From contig JAHCHP010000008.1 of assembly GCA_026129765.1 (NCBI GenBank), positions 62,001-126,000 on the forward strand: 64,000 nt of DNA. Reading direction: 5' to 3'. A program made the translations under genes and the position numbers. Below the pieces are notes generated by a model that ran no database searches, was not told where the DNA came from, and saw only the letters and a program-made list of their open reading frames with translations. How positions within the stretch are numbered: the stretch's first letter is position 1; every line of letters begins with the position of its first letter. This DNA is from Fimbriimonadia bacterium (GTDB taxonomy: Bacteria; Armatimonadota; Fimbriimonadia; Fimbriimonadales; GBS-DC). Positions 1 to 11,658 of this stretch are shown here, piece after piece.

Positions 1-1110
1 CAACCAAGACGTATAAGCGGTTAAGGCGGGAATCAGCAGGCTCCACTTCAACCCTGACTCCACATAGGGCAGCAGTTCAGGCTGAAGGCTCATCACTCGA
101 ACCATGTAAACCGATGCCAGTGGCGTAAAACTGATGAGCGCGAACATCAGCGTCGTGCCGATAGCCACCAACAGCGTGAACGGCTTCAGGGCGCGATTAA
201 GCGCAGAGTCGCGGCTGACCGCAATCGCGATCTCTTGAATAGCGAACCCCCAACTGCGCGTGATCAACGAAAAGCCGAACACGACCGGCCAGGCTGCCAG
301 CGTTAAGGTCGGTTCCGCCATACGCGCCAAAGCGGCTGCCGTCACTGGCTGAACCATAAACGCCAATAACGTTGTGCCAGCCAGCGGCATGTGAAAACGG
401 GTGATCGCGCTGAGAGTCAAGGGCGGTTCTGAGCCATCCAGCGCAGGCTGAGTCAGCAATCCATGCTCGCGTAGGACTGGCTGCGCGTAAATCGTGACCG
501 CAATCGCCTCGACCAAGACGCTTGCCATCAACGCGAGCGCGCCGACTTGAGAACCGGGCAGCTCGCCCCACGCCATCAATCCGAAAGCGGTGACACACAT
601 CGCGATCAGACGAGCCACCGTCCCGCGAGATACCAGCCGCGTCTCACCATAACGCACCAGAATCCCTTGATAGAAACGACGCCAGCCGATGACAGCCGTC
701 CACACCAGCATGATCTGCATGGCGGGCTTGGCGGGCGCGACGATCTCTGGAGGCGCGCCCAAAAGCCGCGCGCTGATCCACTCGAACAAGGGGGTGAAGG
801 CGATAACACCGGTCAAAAGTGTGAGCAAGCCGCACAGCCACAGCGTGAAACGCAACAGAGCGCGATAGGACTGCGCATGATGAACCAATGCGGTCGCAGT
901 CGCCAGCAGCATTACGACCGGGCTTTCAATCACCAGAGAGATACCCAATGCAAGCCCAAAAGCCGCCAAGTGAAGAGTCGATTCGGGCAGACGCGCTAAG
1001 GCGGTCTGGGTAATCGGCGCTTCCAACATCATCAGCGTCATGCTGACCGCCAGCGGAAACCAAAGCCAGAAGAGCCGTTTTAACAAGTGTGGTTCATCAT
1101 CTGCGCGCAT
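1..1110 (-). CDS. ANKH/MATE-like multi-pass membrane protein (3' part lies beyond the window edge)
   Basis: From the ATG at 1108-1110 on the minus strand the frame stays open for 370 codons to base 1, so the C-terminus is missing. The product is strongly hydrophobic with many apparent membrane helices and no soluble domain. The N-terminus (FWLWFPLAVSMTLM, then LAAFGLALGISLVIESP) resembles bacterial relatives of the progressive ankylosis protein ANKH in the MATE-type flippase superfamily; that assignment is from pattern memory only. Substrate is unknown. No convincing ribosome binding site precedes the ATG, so the start is provisional. It reads left, away from the small secreted protein gene at 1435-2052, across a repeat-filled gap. 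Confidence 0.68.
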   Translation of the reverse strand, partial: MRADDEPHLLKRLFWLWFPLAVSMTLMMLEAPITQTALARLPESTLHLAAFGLALGISLVIESPVVMLLATATALVHHAQSYRALLRFTLWLCGLLTLLTGVIAFTPLFEWISARLLGAPPEIVAPAKPAMQIMLVWTAVIGWRRFYQGILVRYGETRLVSRGTVARLIAMCVTAFGLMAWGELPGSQVGALALMASVLVEAIAVTIYAQPVLREHGLLTQPALDGSEPPLTLSAITRFHMPLAGTTLLAFMVQPVTAAALARMAEPTLTLAAWPVVFGFSLITRSWGFAIQEIAIAVSRDSALNRALKPFTLLVAIGTTLMFALISFTPLASVYMVRVMSLQPELLPYVESGLKWSLLIPALTAYTSWL

Positions 1111-1434
1111 AATTTCTGGTTGTGTTCACATGATTTGAGAGCCTATACCCAAAATTGTCTTTCCCGACAACTCGGGAATTTAGTGGTTGAAAAAACAGAT
1201 TCTTCGCTGCGCTCAGAATGACAAGGGACAGATACTGCTCGATTTGTCATGCCGTTCGTAGCCGAGATATCTGCTTTTGTTTGTCATGCCGTTCGTAGCC
1301 GAGGCATCTGATTCTGCTTGTCATGCCGAGCGAAGCCGAGACATCTGCTGTTTAAACTTAAACACCCCTTCCCCTAAACTGCCCCCTTTCCGATGGCGCG
1401 TTTAACAAGGTTTCATTGGGAATCTCCTTCTCTC
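1111..1434. repeat. Intergenic stretch with dispersed repeat copies
   Basis: No gene is visible here. Bases 1198-1352 hold at least three degenerate head-to-tail copies of a dispersed repeat whose core reads GTCATGCCGAGCGAAGCCGA followed by GGCATCTG; one copy is preceded by a related motif in opposite orientation (1198-1223). A small perfect hairpin, TTCCCGA-CAAC-TCGGGAA, lies at 1161-1178 and could end leftward transcripts, but no strong T-run follows. The same repeat family recurs near 18.2, 23.4, 28.9 and 35.8 kb. Confidence 0.6.
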
Positions 1435-2052
1435 TCACTTTGCCGCTCTCGTTTTCAACTCTTTCAACAGGACAGCCGCGGCATCTGTCAACAGCAGATT
1501 CTCAAAGAAAAACCAATATGCCTGATCATCCTCTGCTTTTTCGATTTTCATCTCCTTTAACACTTCCCGGCTGCGTTTGTGAATGTATTCCATCTGCTCC
1601 TTTGTGAAGATCGGCTTCAATTCGTTTCCGATGCCCCGCACCACCTCCACGCGCAATTGCAAGCGGCGTTGTGTCGACTTCTTTTCCAGCTCTGCCATCT
1701 GATCGATAAACGATTTCGGCACGGCTTTCCCTTCCCGCGCCTCGTCGCGCATCTTGCGAATCGTCTCCTTATGAGTCAGCAGTTCCTTCGCCTCCTCTTG
1801 AAAAATCTGCTCCAGACGCTTTTTCGCGCGCTGATTCGCGTCCATCAACTTATCGCACTGCTCGGGAGTCAGTTTGAGCGGGTTCACATTGTTCAGCCAG
1901 TTGATCTCTGCCAGCGCAAGAAGCAAACTCTCAATCTCTGCGGTTTGAGGCGCGCTGGGAGCGCCCTCTTTACCAGGACCCGGATCGGGCGGCTGCGCGA
2001 AACCGTTCCCGAAGACCAGCAAAAGACCTAACACCATCCACCATCGTTTCAT
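1435..2052 (-). CDS. Small secreted helical protein of unknown function
   Basis: The 205-residue product begins with a clear signal peptide (MKRWWMVLGLLLVFGNGFAQ) with likely cleavage after FAQ. The mature part starts with a Pro/Gly-rich stretch, then is almost entirely charged amphipathic helix (LTPEQCDKLMDANQRAK, then several Lys/Glu-rich helices). The layout recalls Spy/CpxP-like periplasmic helical proteins, which often carry an LTPEQ-type motif, but I do not see enough to assign a family. Its ATG overlaps the stop of the upstream ApgM-family gene by four bases, so the two are probably co-transcribed and translationally coupled. Confidence 0.72.
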   Translation of the reverse strand: MKRWWMVLGLLLVFGNGFAQPPDPGPGKEGAPSAPQTAEIESLLLALAEINWLNNVNPLKLTPEQCDKLMDANQRAKKRLEQIFQEEAKELLTHKETIRKMRDEAREGKAVPKSFIDQMAELEKKSTQRRLQLRVEVVRGIGNELKPIFTKEQMEYIHKRSREVLKEMKIEKAEDDQAYWFFFENLLLTDAAAVLLKELKTRAAK

Positions 2053-3245
2053 TGTTCTTTCTCCAAAAGTCGTCCTATCAATCGAAAACCCTCGTCTACA
2101 AAAGGACAGCCGGTTTCCGAAAGAATCGACTCGTCATATGGCAAATCGTTACGCCGAGACAGGCGCGAATCGTAACACAAGTATGGCACAGGACCGGACG
2201 CATGGGTTCGTAAAGCCAACGGAGTCGCATGATCGGGAACGACCATCAACCGGAACGGCTCCCTGCGCGCTCGAAGTCCCTCCACCACTGGCGCAAGGAT
2301 ATGCTGATCAATCTGTTCTATCGCGAAAATCTTCGCTTCCAAATCACCATGATGTCCCGCTTCGTCCGGCGCCTCGATATGGGTATAGACGAAATCATGC
2401 TTCTCCAGCAGTTGCAGCGTCGTTTGCCCCTTCGAACGGTAATCGGTCTCCACATAGCCCGTCGCTCCCGGCACATCAGGCGTTTCCAATCCAATGATTT
2501 TGCCCAATCCTTTGATCAAATCCACCGCCGCCACCACCGCGCCGGTTAATCCCCAACGCATCGTAAACGGCTTCAAGGGCGGCACTCTGCCCTGCCCCCA
2601 GTACCAGGTCATGTTCGCGGGCGGTTTACCTTCATCCCTGCGCTGCCGGTTGATGGGATGCGGGTCCAAAAGTTCATACGAATCCTCTATCAGGCGGCGC
2701 AAACGCTCCTCGCCTTCGCCCTGCGGATAGTGCGCTCGCAGGGGTTCATTCACCATCTCATGCGGCGGCATACAGCGGGTCTCCACCGGTCCTCCGCTCC
2801 AGCGCATCACATGACGATACCCCACGCCGGGGAAAAAATGAATCGCAGGAGAACTGAGTTTCTCCTCGATCAGCGCGATCAGAATTTGCGCGTCCTTCGT
2901 CGAGATTCCGCCCGCGCTGTAATCCGCCATCCGTTCGCCGTCGGTGCTTACTAACGAACACCGAAACACGACATCGCGCGGCTCCATAGGAACCCCAATC
3001 GCTGCCGCTTCCAAGGGACCGCGCCCGGAATAGTTCACCTGCGGATTATAGCCCATCAGCGCCATATTCGCCACATCGCTGCCAGGATACATCCCCTCTG
3101 GAACGGTCAAGACTCGACCCACCTCGCCCGCTTGCGAGAGCATCTCCATTGTTGGCGTTCGAGCCGCCATCAACGGTGTGCGTCCCCCCAGCGCATCGAC
3201 CGGCAGATCCGCCATTCCATCCGGCACCACCATCACAAACTTCAT
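2049..3245 (-). CDS. apgM: ApgM-family 2,3-bisphosphoglycerate-independent phosphoglycerate mutase / proposed homoserine kinase
   Basis: The 398-residue product matches the archaeal-type cofactor-independent phosphoglycerate mutase family of the alkaline phosphatase superfamily. Visible landmarks are the metal-binding VPDGMAD near residue 9, the nucleophile region PGSDVAN with Ser56, HIEAPDEAGHHGD, and VPDHATPL near the C-terminus. Length and the opening resemble the bacterial subgroup proposed as an alternative homoserine kinase in threonine synthesis, so either glycolytic mutase or homoserine kinase is possible. No threonine gene is adjacent; lysC lies 45 kb away. The start at 3243-3245 fits the family N-terminus. 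The gene is followed with a four-base overlap by a small secreted protein. Confidence 0.85.
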   Translation of the reverse strand: MKFVMVVPDGMADLPVDALGGRTPLMAARTPTMEMLSQAGEVGRVLTVPEGMYPGSDVANMALMGYNPQVNYSGRGPLEAAAIGVPMEPRDVVFRCSLVSTDGERMADYSAGGISTKDAQILIALIEEKLSSPAIHFFPGVGYRHVMRWSGGPVETRCMPPHEMVNEPLRAHYPQGEGEERLRRLIEDSYELLDPHPINRQRRDEGKPPANMTWYWGQGRVPPLKPFTMRWGLTGAVVAAVDLIKGLGKIIGLETPDVPGATGYVETDYRSKGQTTLQLLEKHDFVYTHIEAPDEAGHHGDLEAKIFAIEQIDQHILAPVVEGLRARREPFRLMVVPDHATPLALRTHASGPVPYLCYDSRLSRRNDLPYDESILSETGCPFVDEGFRLIGRLLEKEQ

Positions 3246-3500
3246 ACCGAATCAGTTCCACGCGAACGGCTTCGTTCCTGTCGCCTCCCTCAGTCTCTTA
3301 CGAACGCGGGATTTTAGACTTTGAAAAGCAGACGCATTCGCTCCGCTGCGTTCACGATCTCAGCAATCGTAGCACAATTTTCCAATCACATTCGTGTGCT
3401 ATAATAATCCGACTATAGGAAGCAGGGAGCCAGACCAACCCATCGCGAGAAACTTATCGGACTGGTTTACTAATCCCGAAAGAGCATGTGAATCAATAAC
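3246..3500. promoter_or_regulatory. Intergenic region with candidate hsdM promoter
   Basis: This 255-base gap separates the divergent apgM-family gene from hsdM. A good -10 match, TATAAT at 3400-3405 (context GTGCTATAATAATCC), points toward hsdM, which starts about 95 bases downstream. No clear -35 element is seen at 17 bases. Nothing else is recognised. Confidence 0.35.
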
Positions 3501-5198
3501 ATGAACAAAACGAATGCGAACAACGGCGCCACCGTCGGATACGAAGCCCAACTCTGGCAAATGGCAGATACCCTGCGAGGCAGCATGGACGCGGCTGAGT
3601 ACAAGCACGTCGTCCTCGGCTTGATCTTCCTAAAATACATCTCCGATGCCTTCGAGGAGCAGCACGCAAAGCTGGAAGCCGAGCGTGAGCAAGGAGCCGA
3701 CCCAGAAGACCCTGACGAGTACTGCAGCAACAACATCTTTTGGGTGCCGCCCGAGGCGCGCTGGGCGCATCTCAAAGCACAGGCAAGGCAGCCCACCATC
3801 GGCAAACTCGTGGACGATGCGATGGCTGGCATCGAACGCGACAACTCTGCGCTCAAGGGAGTGCTGCCCAAGGACTATGCCCGCCCCTCACTCGACAAGT
3901 CCCGCCTCGGCCAGATCATTGACATGATCAGCAACATCCGCGTCGGAGACGAGGAGGCACGCGCCAAGGACGTGCTTGGCAGAGTCTACGAGTACTTCCT
4001 CTCGCAGTTCGCGAGCGCAGAGGGCAAGAAAGGCGGCGAGTTCTACACACCGCGCTGCATCGTCAAGCTGTTGGTCGAGATGCTCGAGCCGTATCGCGGC
4101 AGGGTGTACGACCCCTGCTGCGGATCATCGGGCATGTTCGTGCAGTCGGTGGAGTTCATCCGCGCGCACGCGAATGGAAATGGCAACGGAGGCGGTTCAC
4201 TGTCCCGTCCGAAGGCAGACATCTCGATTTATGGTCAGGAGTCTAACTACACCACCTGGAGGCTCGCAAAGATGAACCTCGCCATTCGTGGCATCGACGG
4301 GCAGATCGCGCATGGCGACACCTTTCATAACGACCGCCACCCCGACCTCAAAGCCGACTTCATCCTCGCCAACCCACCGTTCAACGTTTCCGACTGGGGT
4401 GGCGAGCGTCTGGCTGGCGATAAGCGCTGGCAGTATGGCGTGCCGCCCAAGGGCAACGCCAACTTCGCTTGGGTGCAACACATCATTCACCACCTCGCGC
4501 CCGCGGGCGTGGCAGGTTTCGTGCTCGCCAACGGCTCGATGTCGTCCAACCAATCGGGCGAGGGCGAGATTCGTAAGAACCTGATTGAGGCAGACCTCGT
4601 GGACTGCATGGTCGCTCTGCCGGGCCAGCTTTTCTACTCGACGCAGATTCCGGCGTGCCTGTGGTTCCTCGCGCGCGACCGCAAGAACGGCAATTTTCGA
4701 GACCGCCGTGGCCACGTGCTGTTCATCGACGCCCGCAAGCTCGGCACGATGGTTGACCGCACCCACCGCGAGCTGACCGACGAGGACGTCGCACGTATTT
4801 CCAGCACCTACCACGCCTGGCGCGGCGAAAGGGAAATGGGTTCTGTAGGGGCGGGTTCTGTAGGGGCGGGTTCTGTAGGGGCGGGTTCTGTAGGGGCGGG
4901 TTCTGTAGGGGCGGGTTCTGTAGGGGCGGGTTCTGTAGGGGCGGGTTCGGAACCCGCCCCTACAGAATACCGCGACATCCCCGGCTTCTGCAAGAGCGCG
5001 ACACTGGAGGAGATACGCAAGCACGGCTACGTTCTCACCCCCGGACGCTATGTCGGCTCCGAGGCGCAGGAAGAGGACGGCGAGCCGTTCGAAGAGAAGA
5101 TGCAGCGGCTCGTCGCGACACTGCGAGAGCAACAAGCCGAGGCGGCACGGTTGGATGAAGCAATTTGGAAGAACCTTAGGGGACTGGGGTTTGGGTGA
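3501..5198 (+). CDS. hsdM: Type I restriction-modification DNA adenine methyltransferase subunit HsdM
   Basis: The 565-residue product is the modification subunit that, with HsdS, methylates adenine and, with HsdR, cleaves unmodified DNA. The N-terminal helical domain ([20 protein letters not shown]) precedes the methyltransferase core: GGEFYTPR, the AdoMet motif [12 protein letters not shown] near residue 202 and catalytic motif [14 protein letters not shown] at residue 291. Residues 447-481 are seven tandem GSVGA pentapeptides encoded by a 15-bp repeat, inserted between the usual HAWRG and [11 protein letters not shown] segments; the reading frame is intact. It opens the defence locus. The HEPN-like gene and hsdS follow after a 0.3-kb stretch holding a broken Fic gene. 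Confidence 0.95.
   Translation: MNKTNANNGATVGYEAQLWQMADTLRGSMDAAEYKHVVLGLIFLKYISDAFEEQHAKLEAEREQGADPEDPDEYCSNNIFWVPPEARWAHLKAQARQPTIGKLVDDAMAGIERDNSALKGVLPKDYARPSLDKSRLGQIIDMISNIRVGDEEARAKDVLGRVYEYFLSQFASAEGKKGGEFYTPRCIVKLLVEMLEPYRGRVYDPCCGSSGMFVQSVEFIRAHANGNGNGGGSLSRPKADISIYGQESNYTTWRLAKMNLAIRGIDGQIAHGDTFHNDRHPDLKADFILANPPFNVSDWGGERLAGDKRWQYGVPPKGNANFAWVQHIIHHLAPAGVAGFVLANGSMSSNQSGEGEIRKNLIEADLVDCMVALPGQLFYSTQIPACLWFLARDRKNGNFRDRRGHVLFIDARKLGTMVDRTHRELTDEDVARISSTYHAWRGEREMGSVGAGSVGAGSVGAGSVGAGSVGAGSVGAGSVGAGSEPAPTEYRDIPGFCKSATLEEIRKHGYVLTPGRYVGSEAQEEDGEPFEEKMQRLVATLREQQAEAARLDEAIWKNLRGLGFG
4839..4968 (+). repeat. 15-bp in-frame tandem repeat plus inverted arm inside hsdM
   Basis: Seven perfect copies of GGTTCTGTAGGGGCG occupy 4839-4943. 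They are followed by a partial copy and then the reverse complement GAACCCGCCCCTACAGAA, so the last unit plus its neighbour forms a near-perfect palindrome with 18-base arms. The unit is a multiple of three and encodes GSVGA, so copy-number change keeps the frame. A related palindrome sits inside hsdS at 6921-6966. The structure suggests a dispersed palindromic element that entered the gene and then expanded one arm. Confidence 0.95.
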
Positions 5199-5275
5199 AG
5201 TCTTATTAAACAGATTGTCGGTTTCAGTCAATAACGAATAGGCTTATTTAACGAAATGGGAATAAGGACAACATC

Positions 5276-5516
5276 GTGCAACGTGGTGTGACAGGATGCT
5301 ATGAAACAAGCAGCGTAGACGGAGAGACGATCCGCCGCTTTCATCCCTCATCCTCTCCCGCCGCAACCGCCGCTAAAATTCGACGCCCCGCGCCAGCAAT
5401 TGCTGGAACGCGCGACCGTAGCCTTGGGTCGGTTGAACAGCGTGACATTGCTTTTGCCCGAACCGGAGATATTCCTTTATTCGTATGTGGAGCAAGCGAG
5501 GCTGAGTTTTGAATGA
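5276..5516 (+). pseudogene. Remnant of a Fic-family gene (N-terminal part, frameshifted)
   Basis: From a GTG at 5276 one frame reads VQRGVTGCYETSSVDGETIRR. After a one-base shift near 5335 another frame continues AFIPHPLPPQPPLKF and later ERATVALGRLNSVTLLLPEP and LYSYVEQARLS before a stop at 5514. Joined, this matches the N-terminal helical domain of Fic/DOC family proteins (the FIPHPLPP...ALGRL...LP.P...YV pattern). The Fic catalytic core (HPFxxGNGR) is absent. A single extra C in the CGCCGC run explains the shift. It lies between hsdM and the HEPN-like gene, a spot where accessory toxin genes seem to have been exchanged. Confidence 0.7.
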
Positions 5517-5571
5517 TCTTAAAGGAAGATATGAGTTTAATCTTCATCAATCTCTGGATAAGAAAAAGCAA

Positions 5572-5990
5572 ATGATAGATTATACAAAAGTTAAATCTGC
5601 GCTGAAACACTTGGAAGCTCAATTGGAAAATTATCGTTCGTCAAAGGACCGTCCGGAACTTACCGAAATCGATCGTGAAGCGATTGCCGAGTCGACGATT
5701 CAGCGTTTTGAAACCGCATACGATGTCCTCTGGAAAACTCTCAAAAGATTTTTGACCGACGAACTGGGAGTTGTGGATATCCGGAACTCACCAAAGCCCA
5801 TTATTAGAGAGGCTCACAGCAATGATTTGTTGAAAGGACGAGTTAATGAATGGCTGGAATACGCCGATGCCAGAACTTCGACCGCACATGATCATAGCTA
5901 CCCAAAAGCTGAACAAACCTTAGCAATCATTCCTAACTTCTTGGATGATGCCATAGGGCTTTACCAGACGATGACAGGAGAAACTTGGGA

Positions 5991-5994
<4 letters not shown>
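5572..5994 (+). CDS. HEPN-like HI0074-family protein (nucleotidyltransferase partner), candidate toxin
   Basis: The 140-residue product belongs to the HI0074 / nucleotidyltransferase substrate-binding-like family, a helical bundle related to HEPN domains. Recognisable blocks are STIQRFETAYDVLWKTLKRF, SPKPIIREA and the C-terminal ARTSTAHDHSY. The last block contains R101-X6-H108-S-Y110, which fits the HEPN ribonuclease signature R-X4-6-H followed by the H-X-Y tyrosine that MNT antitoxins AMPylate in HepT. I chose the ATG at 5572 because it gives the family N-terminus (IDYTKVKSALKHLEAQL); a TTG at 5509 would add 21 residues. Its TGA overlaps the ATG of the MNT-HsdS fusion, which is its expected partner. 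Confidence 0.82.
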
Positions 5995-7612
<1,618 letters not shown>

Positions 7613-7613
<1 letters not shown>

Positions 7614-8323
7614 TGGTAGCTCCCGCACCTGCTTCTCCGTTCGTCATGCACGGCTCACGCGACGCGCTCGCGGCTGGGCTGACGCACATCGAGGAGCAGG
7701 TGTGGAGCATAGAGCAGGCCGTGGTGGAGAATCCCGCCCTCGCGTTCGACCTCGCCCGGACGCTGGTCGAGGCGGTTTGCCGCACGATCCTCTCCGAGCG
7801 CAAGATCGCCTACAGCGAAAGCGATGACCTTCCCAAGTTGTTCAAGACTGTGGGAGAAAACCTTCCGTTCCTGCCGCCCACGGCGAGCGGCGACGCGGAA
7901 GTACGCAAGAGCCTGGCCCGGACGCTCAATGGCCTGAGCACGGCAATCCAAGGCATCTGCGAACTCCGCAACCAGTGCGGCTTCGCGTCACATGGGTCGG
8001 ACCAGACGCGGCCGGCCATGGAGTACGTGCAGGCGTTGATGGCAGCGGAAGCCGCCGACACGATTGTCGGGTTTCTGCATCGCGTGCACCGCCAGGACCG
8101 CACGCCGCCGTCGCCGCGGGTTCTGTACGACACGAACCAGGCATTCAACTCCTCAGTTGACAAAGCGCACGGGCCGATCCGCATCCTCGCCCTTGAGTTT
8201 AGCGCCAGCGAGGTCCTGTATCAGATGGAGCCGGAAAGCTACCGGATTTACGCGGCGGAGTTCGTCGAAGAAGCCGAGGGACTCGCAAGCAACGCGAACG
8301 CCGTGCCGGAGGCCGCACCATGA
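7613..8323 (+). CDS. Abortive infection family protein (Abi_C-like)
   Basis: The 236-residue product has the features of the abortive-infection C-terminal family: [51 protein letters not shown] and then [10 protein letters not shown] (R119, H127), the HEPN-like signature of these proteins. A C-terminal extension ([19 protein letters not shown] onward) is not recognised. I start at ATG 7613, which overlaps the hsdS stop (TGATG) and has GGGAGGG just upstream; a longer open frame upstream is only the hsdS shadow. Its stop overlaps the hsdR start (ATGA), so S, Abi_C and R are one coupled unit. A backup role when restriction fails is inference. Confidence 0.82.
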
Positions 8324-11300
8324 TGGAACGCGGCTTCACCGAGTCCGTAGTTGAGCAGGCCGCCCTCGCGTGGCTTGAAGCCAGAGGTTGGCATGTGGCT
8401 CACGGTCCCGACATCGCGCCGGATATGCCTGCCGCCGAACGAACCGACTACGCTGAAGTCGTGCTTGGCACAAGGCTGCGTGATGCGCTCTTCCAATTGA
8501 ACCCCCAGATTCCCGCCGAGGCGCTGGAAGATGCCTTTCGCAAGCTCACGAGTGCTGAGGGAACGGAACTAATCCAGCAGAACCGTAACCTTCATCGTTT
8601 GCTCGTGAACGGTGTGACAGTCGAGTTCCGAGACGCCGATGGAGACATCCGCGGCGCGCAGGCACGGGTGATCGACTTTGAGAATCCCTCAAACAACAAC
8701 TTTCTGGCGGTCAATCAGTTCATAGTGGTCGAGAACAAGCACAGCCGCCGGCCGGATGTGGTGCTGTTCGTCAACGGCTTGCCCCTGGCGGTGCTGGAGC
8801 TCAAGAACGCCGCCAACGAGGACGCCACGATCTGGAGCGCCTTTCAGCAGCTACAAACCTATAAAGCGGAGATCCCCTCGCTCTTCGCAACCAACGTCGT
8901 GTTGATCGTGTCCGATGGCGTGGAGGCGCGTGTCGGGACGCTCACCGCAGGGCGCGAGTGGTTCAAGCCTTGGAGGACGATTTCCGGCGAGGCGTTGGCT
9001 GACACTCATATGCCCGAGTTGCAGGTGGTGATCGAGGGCGTGTTCGCGCTCCGCCGGTTTCTCGACCTGGTGCGGGACTTTATTGTATTCGAGGACGATG
9101 GAAGTGGAAGATTAACCAAGAAGATGGCGGGCTACCACCAGTTCCACGCCGTGCAAGTAGCGGTGCGTGAGACACTGCGCGCGGCGGAGCTGACACGTAA
9201 GGATCATGTGGCTGAAACTGGTGGTTGTTACGAAGCAGGCAGGAAACCAGGCGGCGCAACTGGTGACCGGCGAATCGGGGTGGTCTGGCACACGCAGGGC
9301 TCAGGTAAGAGCCTGACGATGGCGTTCTACGCGGGACGCGTCGTCCGGGAACCGGCGATGGAGAACCCAACCCTGGTGGTGCTTACCGACCGCAACGACC
9401 TCGACGACCAACTCTTCGGCACGTTCTCGCGCTGCCAGGACCTGCTGCGCCAGCCGCCGGTTCAGGCAGAATCGCGCGCGCACCTGCGCGAGTTGCTGTC
9501 GGTGGCTGCAGGGGGCGTGGTGTTCACCACCATCCACAAGTTCTTCCCCGAGGAGAAGGGTGACCAGTACCCGACGCTCTCCGAGAGGCGCAACATCGTG
9601 GTGATCGCCGACGAGGCGCACCGCAGCCAATACGACTTCATTGACGGCTATGCGCATCACATGCGCGATGCCCTGCCTCGCGCATCGTTCATTGGCTTCA
9701 CCGGCACGCCAATCGAACTGCAGGACGCCAACACGCGCGCGGTCTTTGGCGACTACATCAGCGTATATGATATCCAGCGCGCCGTCGAAGATGGAGCCAC
9801 GGTGCCGATCTATTATGAGAGCCGCCTGGCAAAGCTCGCACTCGACGAGACAGAGCGCCCGAAAATTGACTCCGACTTCGAGGAGGCAACGGAGGGCGAA
9901 GAGGTGGATCGCAAGGAGAAGCTCAAGTCAAAATGGGCGCAACTGGAGGCGGTCGTGGGCTCACAAAAGCGCCTGGAGATTGTGGCGCGAGATATTGTCG
10001 AACACTTTGAGAAGCGGCTCGAAGCGATAGACGGTAAAGCGATGGTGGTCTGCATGAGCCGGCGCATTTGCGTGGAGCTTTACCGAGAGATCATCAAGCT
10101 GCGCCCGGGATGGGAGAGCGAGGACGATGAACGGGGTGGGATCAAAATCGTCATGACCGGCTCGGCATCGGACCCGCCCGACTGGCAGGCGCACATCCGC
10201 AACAAGCCCAGACGGGAGGCGCTTGCCAACCGCTTCCGGGATCCCACAGATACTCTACGCTTGGTGATCGTGCGCGATATGTGGCTCACGGGATTCGACG
10301 CGCCGAGCCTGCACACGATGTACGTGGACAAACCGATGCGCGGGCATGGACTGATGCAGGCGATAGCGCGTGTCAACCGAGTTTTCAGGGATAAACCTGG
10401 CGGACTCGTCGTGGACTACCTGGGGCTGGCTCACGAGCTAAAGCAGGCGCTGGCTATCTACACCGATAGCGGAGGAACGGGGCGCACGGCGATTGAACAG
10501 CAGGAGGCAGTCGACTTGATGCTGGAGAAGTACGAGGTGTGCTGCGCTCTCTTCTACGGGTTCAGCTGGTCGAGATGGACGACTGGAAGCCCTACCGAGC
10601 GTCTCGGTCTGCTGCCTCCTGCTCAAGAGCATGTATTGGCTCAGGAGAACGGCAAGGACCGCTACTTGCGCGCTGTGCGTGAGCTTTCACAGGCGTTCGC
10701 ATTGGCTGTCCCTCACGATGAGGCATTGCGTATACGCGATGGCGTGTCGTTCTTCCAAGCGGTCCAGGCAGTCCTCGCGAAGCGGGCGCCGGGAGAGGCG
10801 CGTCCTGAGGAGGACCTGGATCACGCTGTTCGCCAAATCATCTCTCGCGCTGTGGCACCCGAAGGTGTCATGGACATCTTTGCTGCGGCGGGACTCGAGA
10901 AGCCCGACATCTCAATCCTCTCGGACGAGTTCCTGGCAGAGATCCGCGGCATGCCCCAGAAGAACCTTGCGGTTGAATTGCTGCAGAAGCTCCTCAAGGG
11001 AGAACTTGACCTTAGGAGGAGAAAGAACGTCGTACAAGCGCGCTCTTTTTCAGAGATGCTGGAGGAGACGATCCGCAAGTACCAGAACCGCGCCATTGAG
11101 GCAGCGCAGGTCATCGAGGAGTTGATACAGTTCGCGAAGGACATGCGGGTAGCGAACGAGCGCGGCGAGGTGCTTGGTCTCTCTGAGGACGAACTCGCTT
11201 TCTATGATGCGTTAGAGACGAACGACAGCGCGGTCAAGGTGCTTGGCGACGAGATACTGCGCGACATCGCGAGGGAACTGGTCGAGACCGTGCGTAAGAA

Positions 11301-11490
11301 TGTGACGATTGACTGGACAATGCGCGCAAACGTGCAGGCGCACCTCCGCGTCTTGATAAAGCGCATTTTGCGGAGGCACGGATACCCACCAGACAAGCAA
11401 GCGAAAGCAACCCAGACAGTGCTGGAACAAGCGACACTATTGTCCGCAGAGTGGGCATTGGAAAGTAGAGCAATCGGTGAGCAATTGTAA
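8320..11490 (+). CDS. hsdR: Type I restriction endonuclease subunit HsdR
   Basis: The 1056-residue product is the ATP-dependent translocase and nuclease subunit. The N-terminal domain has the PD-(D/E)XK-like segment [20 protein letters not shown]. The helicase core shows [14 protein letters not shown] (Walker A, about residue 325), [13 protein letters not shown] (DEAH, about 430), GFTGTPIE and [20 protein letters not shown]. The C-terminal part is helical, as expected for assembly with the methylase. Start ATG 8320 overlaps the Abi_C stop. Length is typical. Together with hsdM and the MNT-hsdS fusion it completes the restriction complex; about 170 bases of gene-free DNA follow. Confidence 0.95.
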   Translation: MMERGFTESVVEQAALAWLEARGWHVAHGPDIAPDMPAAERTDYAEVVLGTRLRDALFQLNPQIPAEALEDAFRKLTSAEGTELIQQNRNLHRLLVNGVTVEFRDADGDIRGAQARVIDFENPSNNNFLAVNQFIVVENKHSRRPDVVLFVNGLPLAVLELKNAANEDATIWSAFQQLQTYKAEIPSLFATNVVLIVSDGVEARVGTLTAGREWFKPWRTISGEALADTHMPELQVVIEGVFALRRFLDLVRDFIVFEDDGSGRLTKKMAGYHQFHAVQVAVRETLRAAELTRKDHVAETGGCYEAGRKPGGATGDRRIGVVWHTQGSGKSLTMAFYAGRVVREPAMENPTLVVLTDRNDLDDQLFGTFSRCQDLLRQPPVQAESRAHLRELLSVAAGGVVFTTIHKFFPEEKGDQYPTLSERRNIVVIADEAHRSQYDFIDGYAHHMRDALPRASFIGFTGTPIELQDANTRAVFGDYISVYDIQRAVEDGATVPIYYESRLAKLALDETERPKIDSDFEEATEGEEVDRKEKLKSKWAQLEAVVGSQKRLEIVARDIVEHFEKRLEAIDGKAMVVCMSRRICVELYREIIKLRPGWESEDDERGGIKIVMTGSASDPPDWQAHIRNKPRREALANRFRDPTDTLRLVIVRDMWLTGFDAPSLHTMYVDKPMRGHGLMQAIARVNRVFRDKPGGLVVDYLGLAHELKQALAIYTDSGGTGRTAIEQQEAVDLMLEKYEVCCALFYGFSWSRWTTGSPTERLGLLPPAQEHVLAQENGKDRYLRAVRELSQAFALAVPHDEALRIRDGVSFFQAVQAVLAKRAPGEARPEEDLDHAVRQIISRAVAPEGVMDIFAAAGLEKPDISILSDEFLAEIRGMPQKNLAVELLQKLLKGELDLRRRKNVVQARSFSEMLEETIRKYQNRAIEAAQVIEELIQFAKDMRVANERGEVLGLSEDELAFYDALETNDSAVKVLGDEILRDIARELVETVRKNVTIDWTMRANVQAHLRVLIKRILRRHGYPPDKQAKATQTVLEQATLLSAEWALESRAIGEQL

Positions 11491-11658
11491 CACCTCTTAA
11501 GCGATTGCACCCTTTATCTCCGCAAATCCAATCGCAAGTTCTAAAACTTCCCCCTGTCCCCCAAAAGAAAATCCACGCTATTCAGCAGGAACTCGGAAGC
11601 CGAGTCCGCAATAGTTACATGTTGGCGTTACAGGCAAGGCTGGAGGAATCATACATTC

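Noticed and set aside
547-999. Plus-strand open frame across the left-edge membrane protein
   Set aside because: The minus-strand frame is open for all 370 codons with clear membrane helices; the plus-strand frame is its shadow and has shadow-like Arg/Gln-rich composition.
4839-4943. Tandem repeat as a possible CRISPR array
   Set aside because: The 15-bp units are contiguous with no spacers and lie inside a coding sequence.
4197-5231. Long antisense open frame opposite hsdM with an RTRPY repeat
   Set aside because: It is kept open by the 15-bp repeat and the GC-rich codon pattern of hsdM. It has no domain, and hsdM is an unmistakable gene on the other strand.
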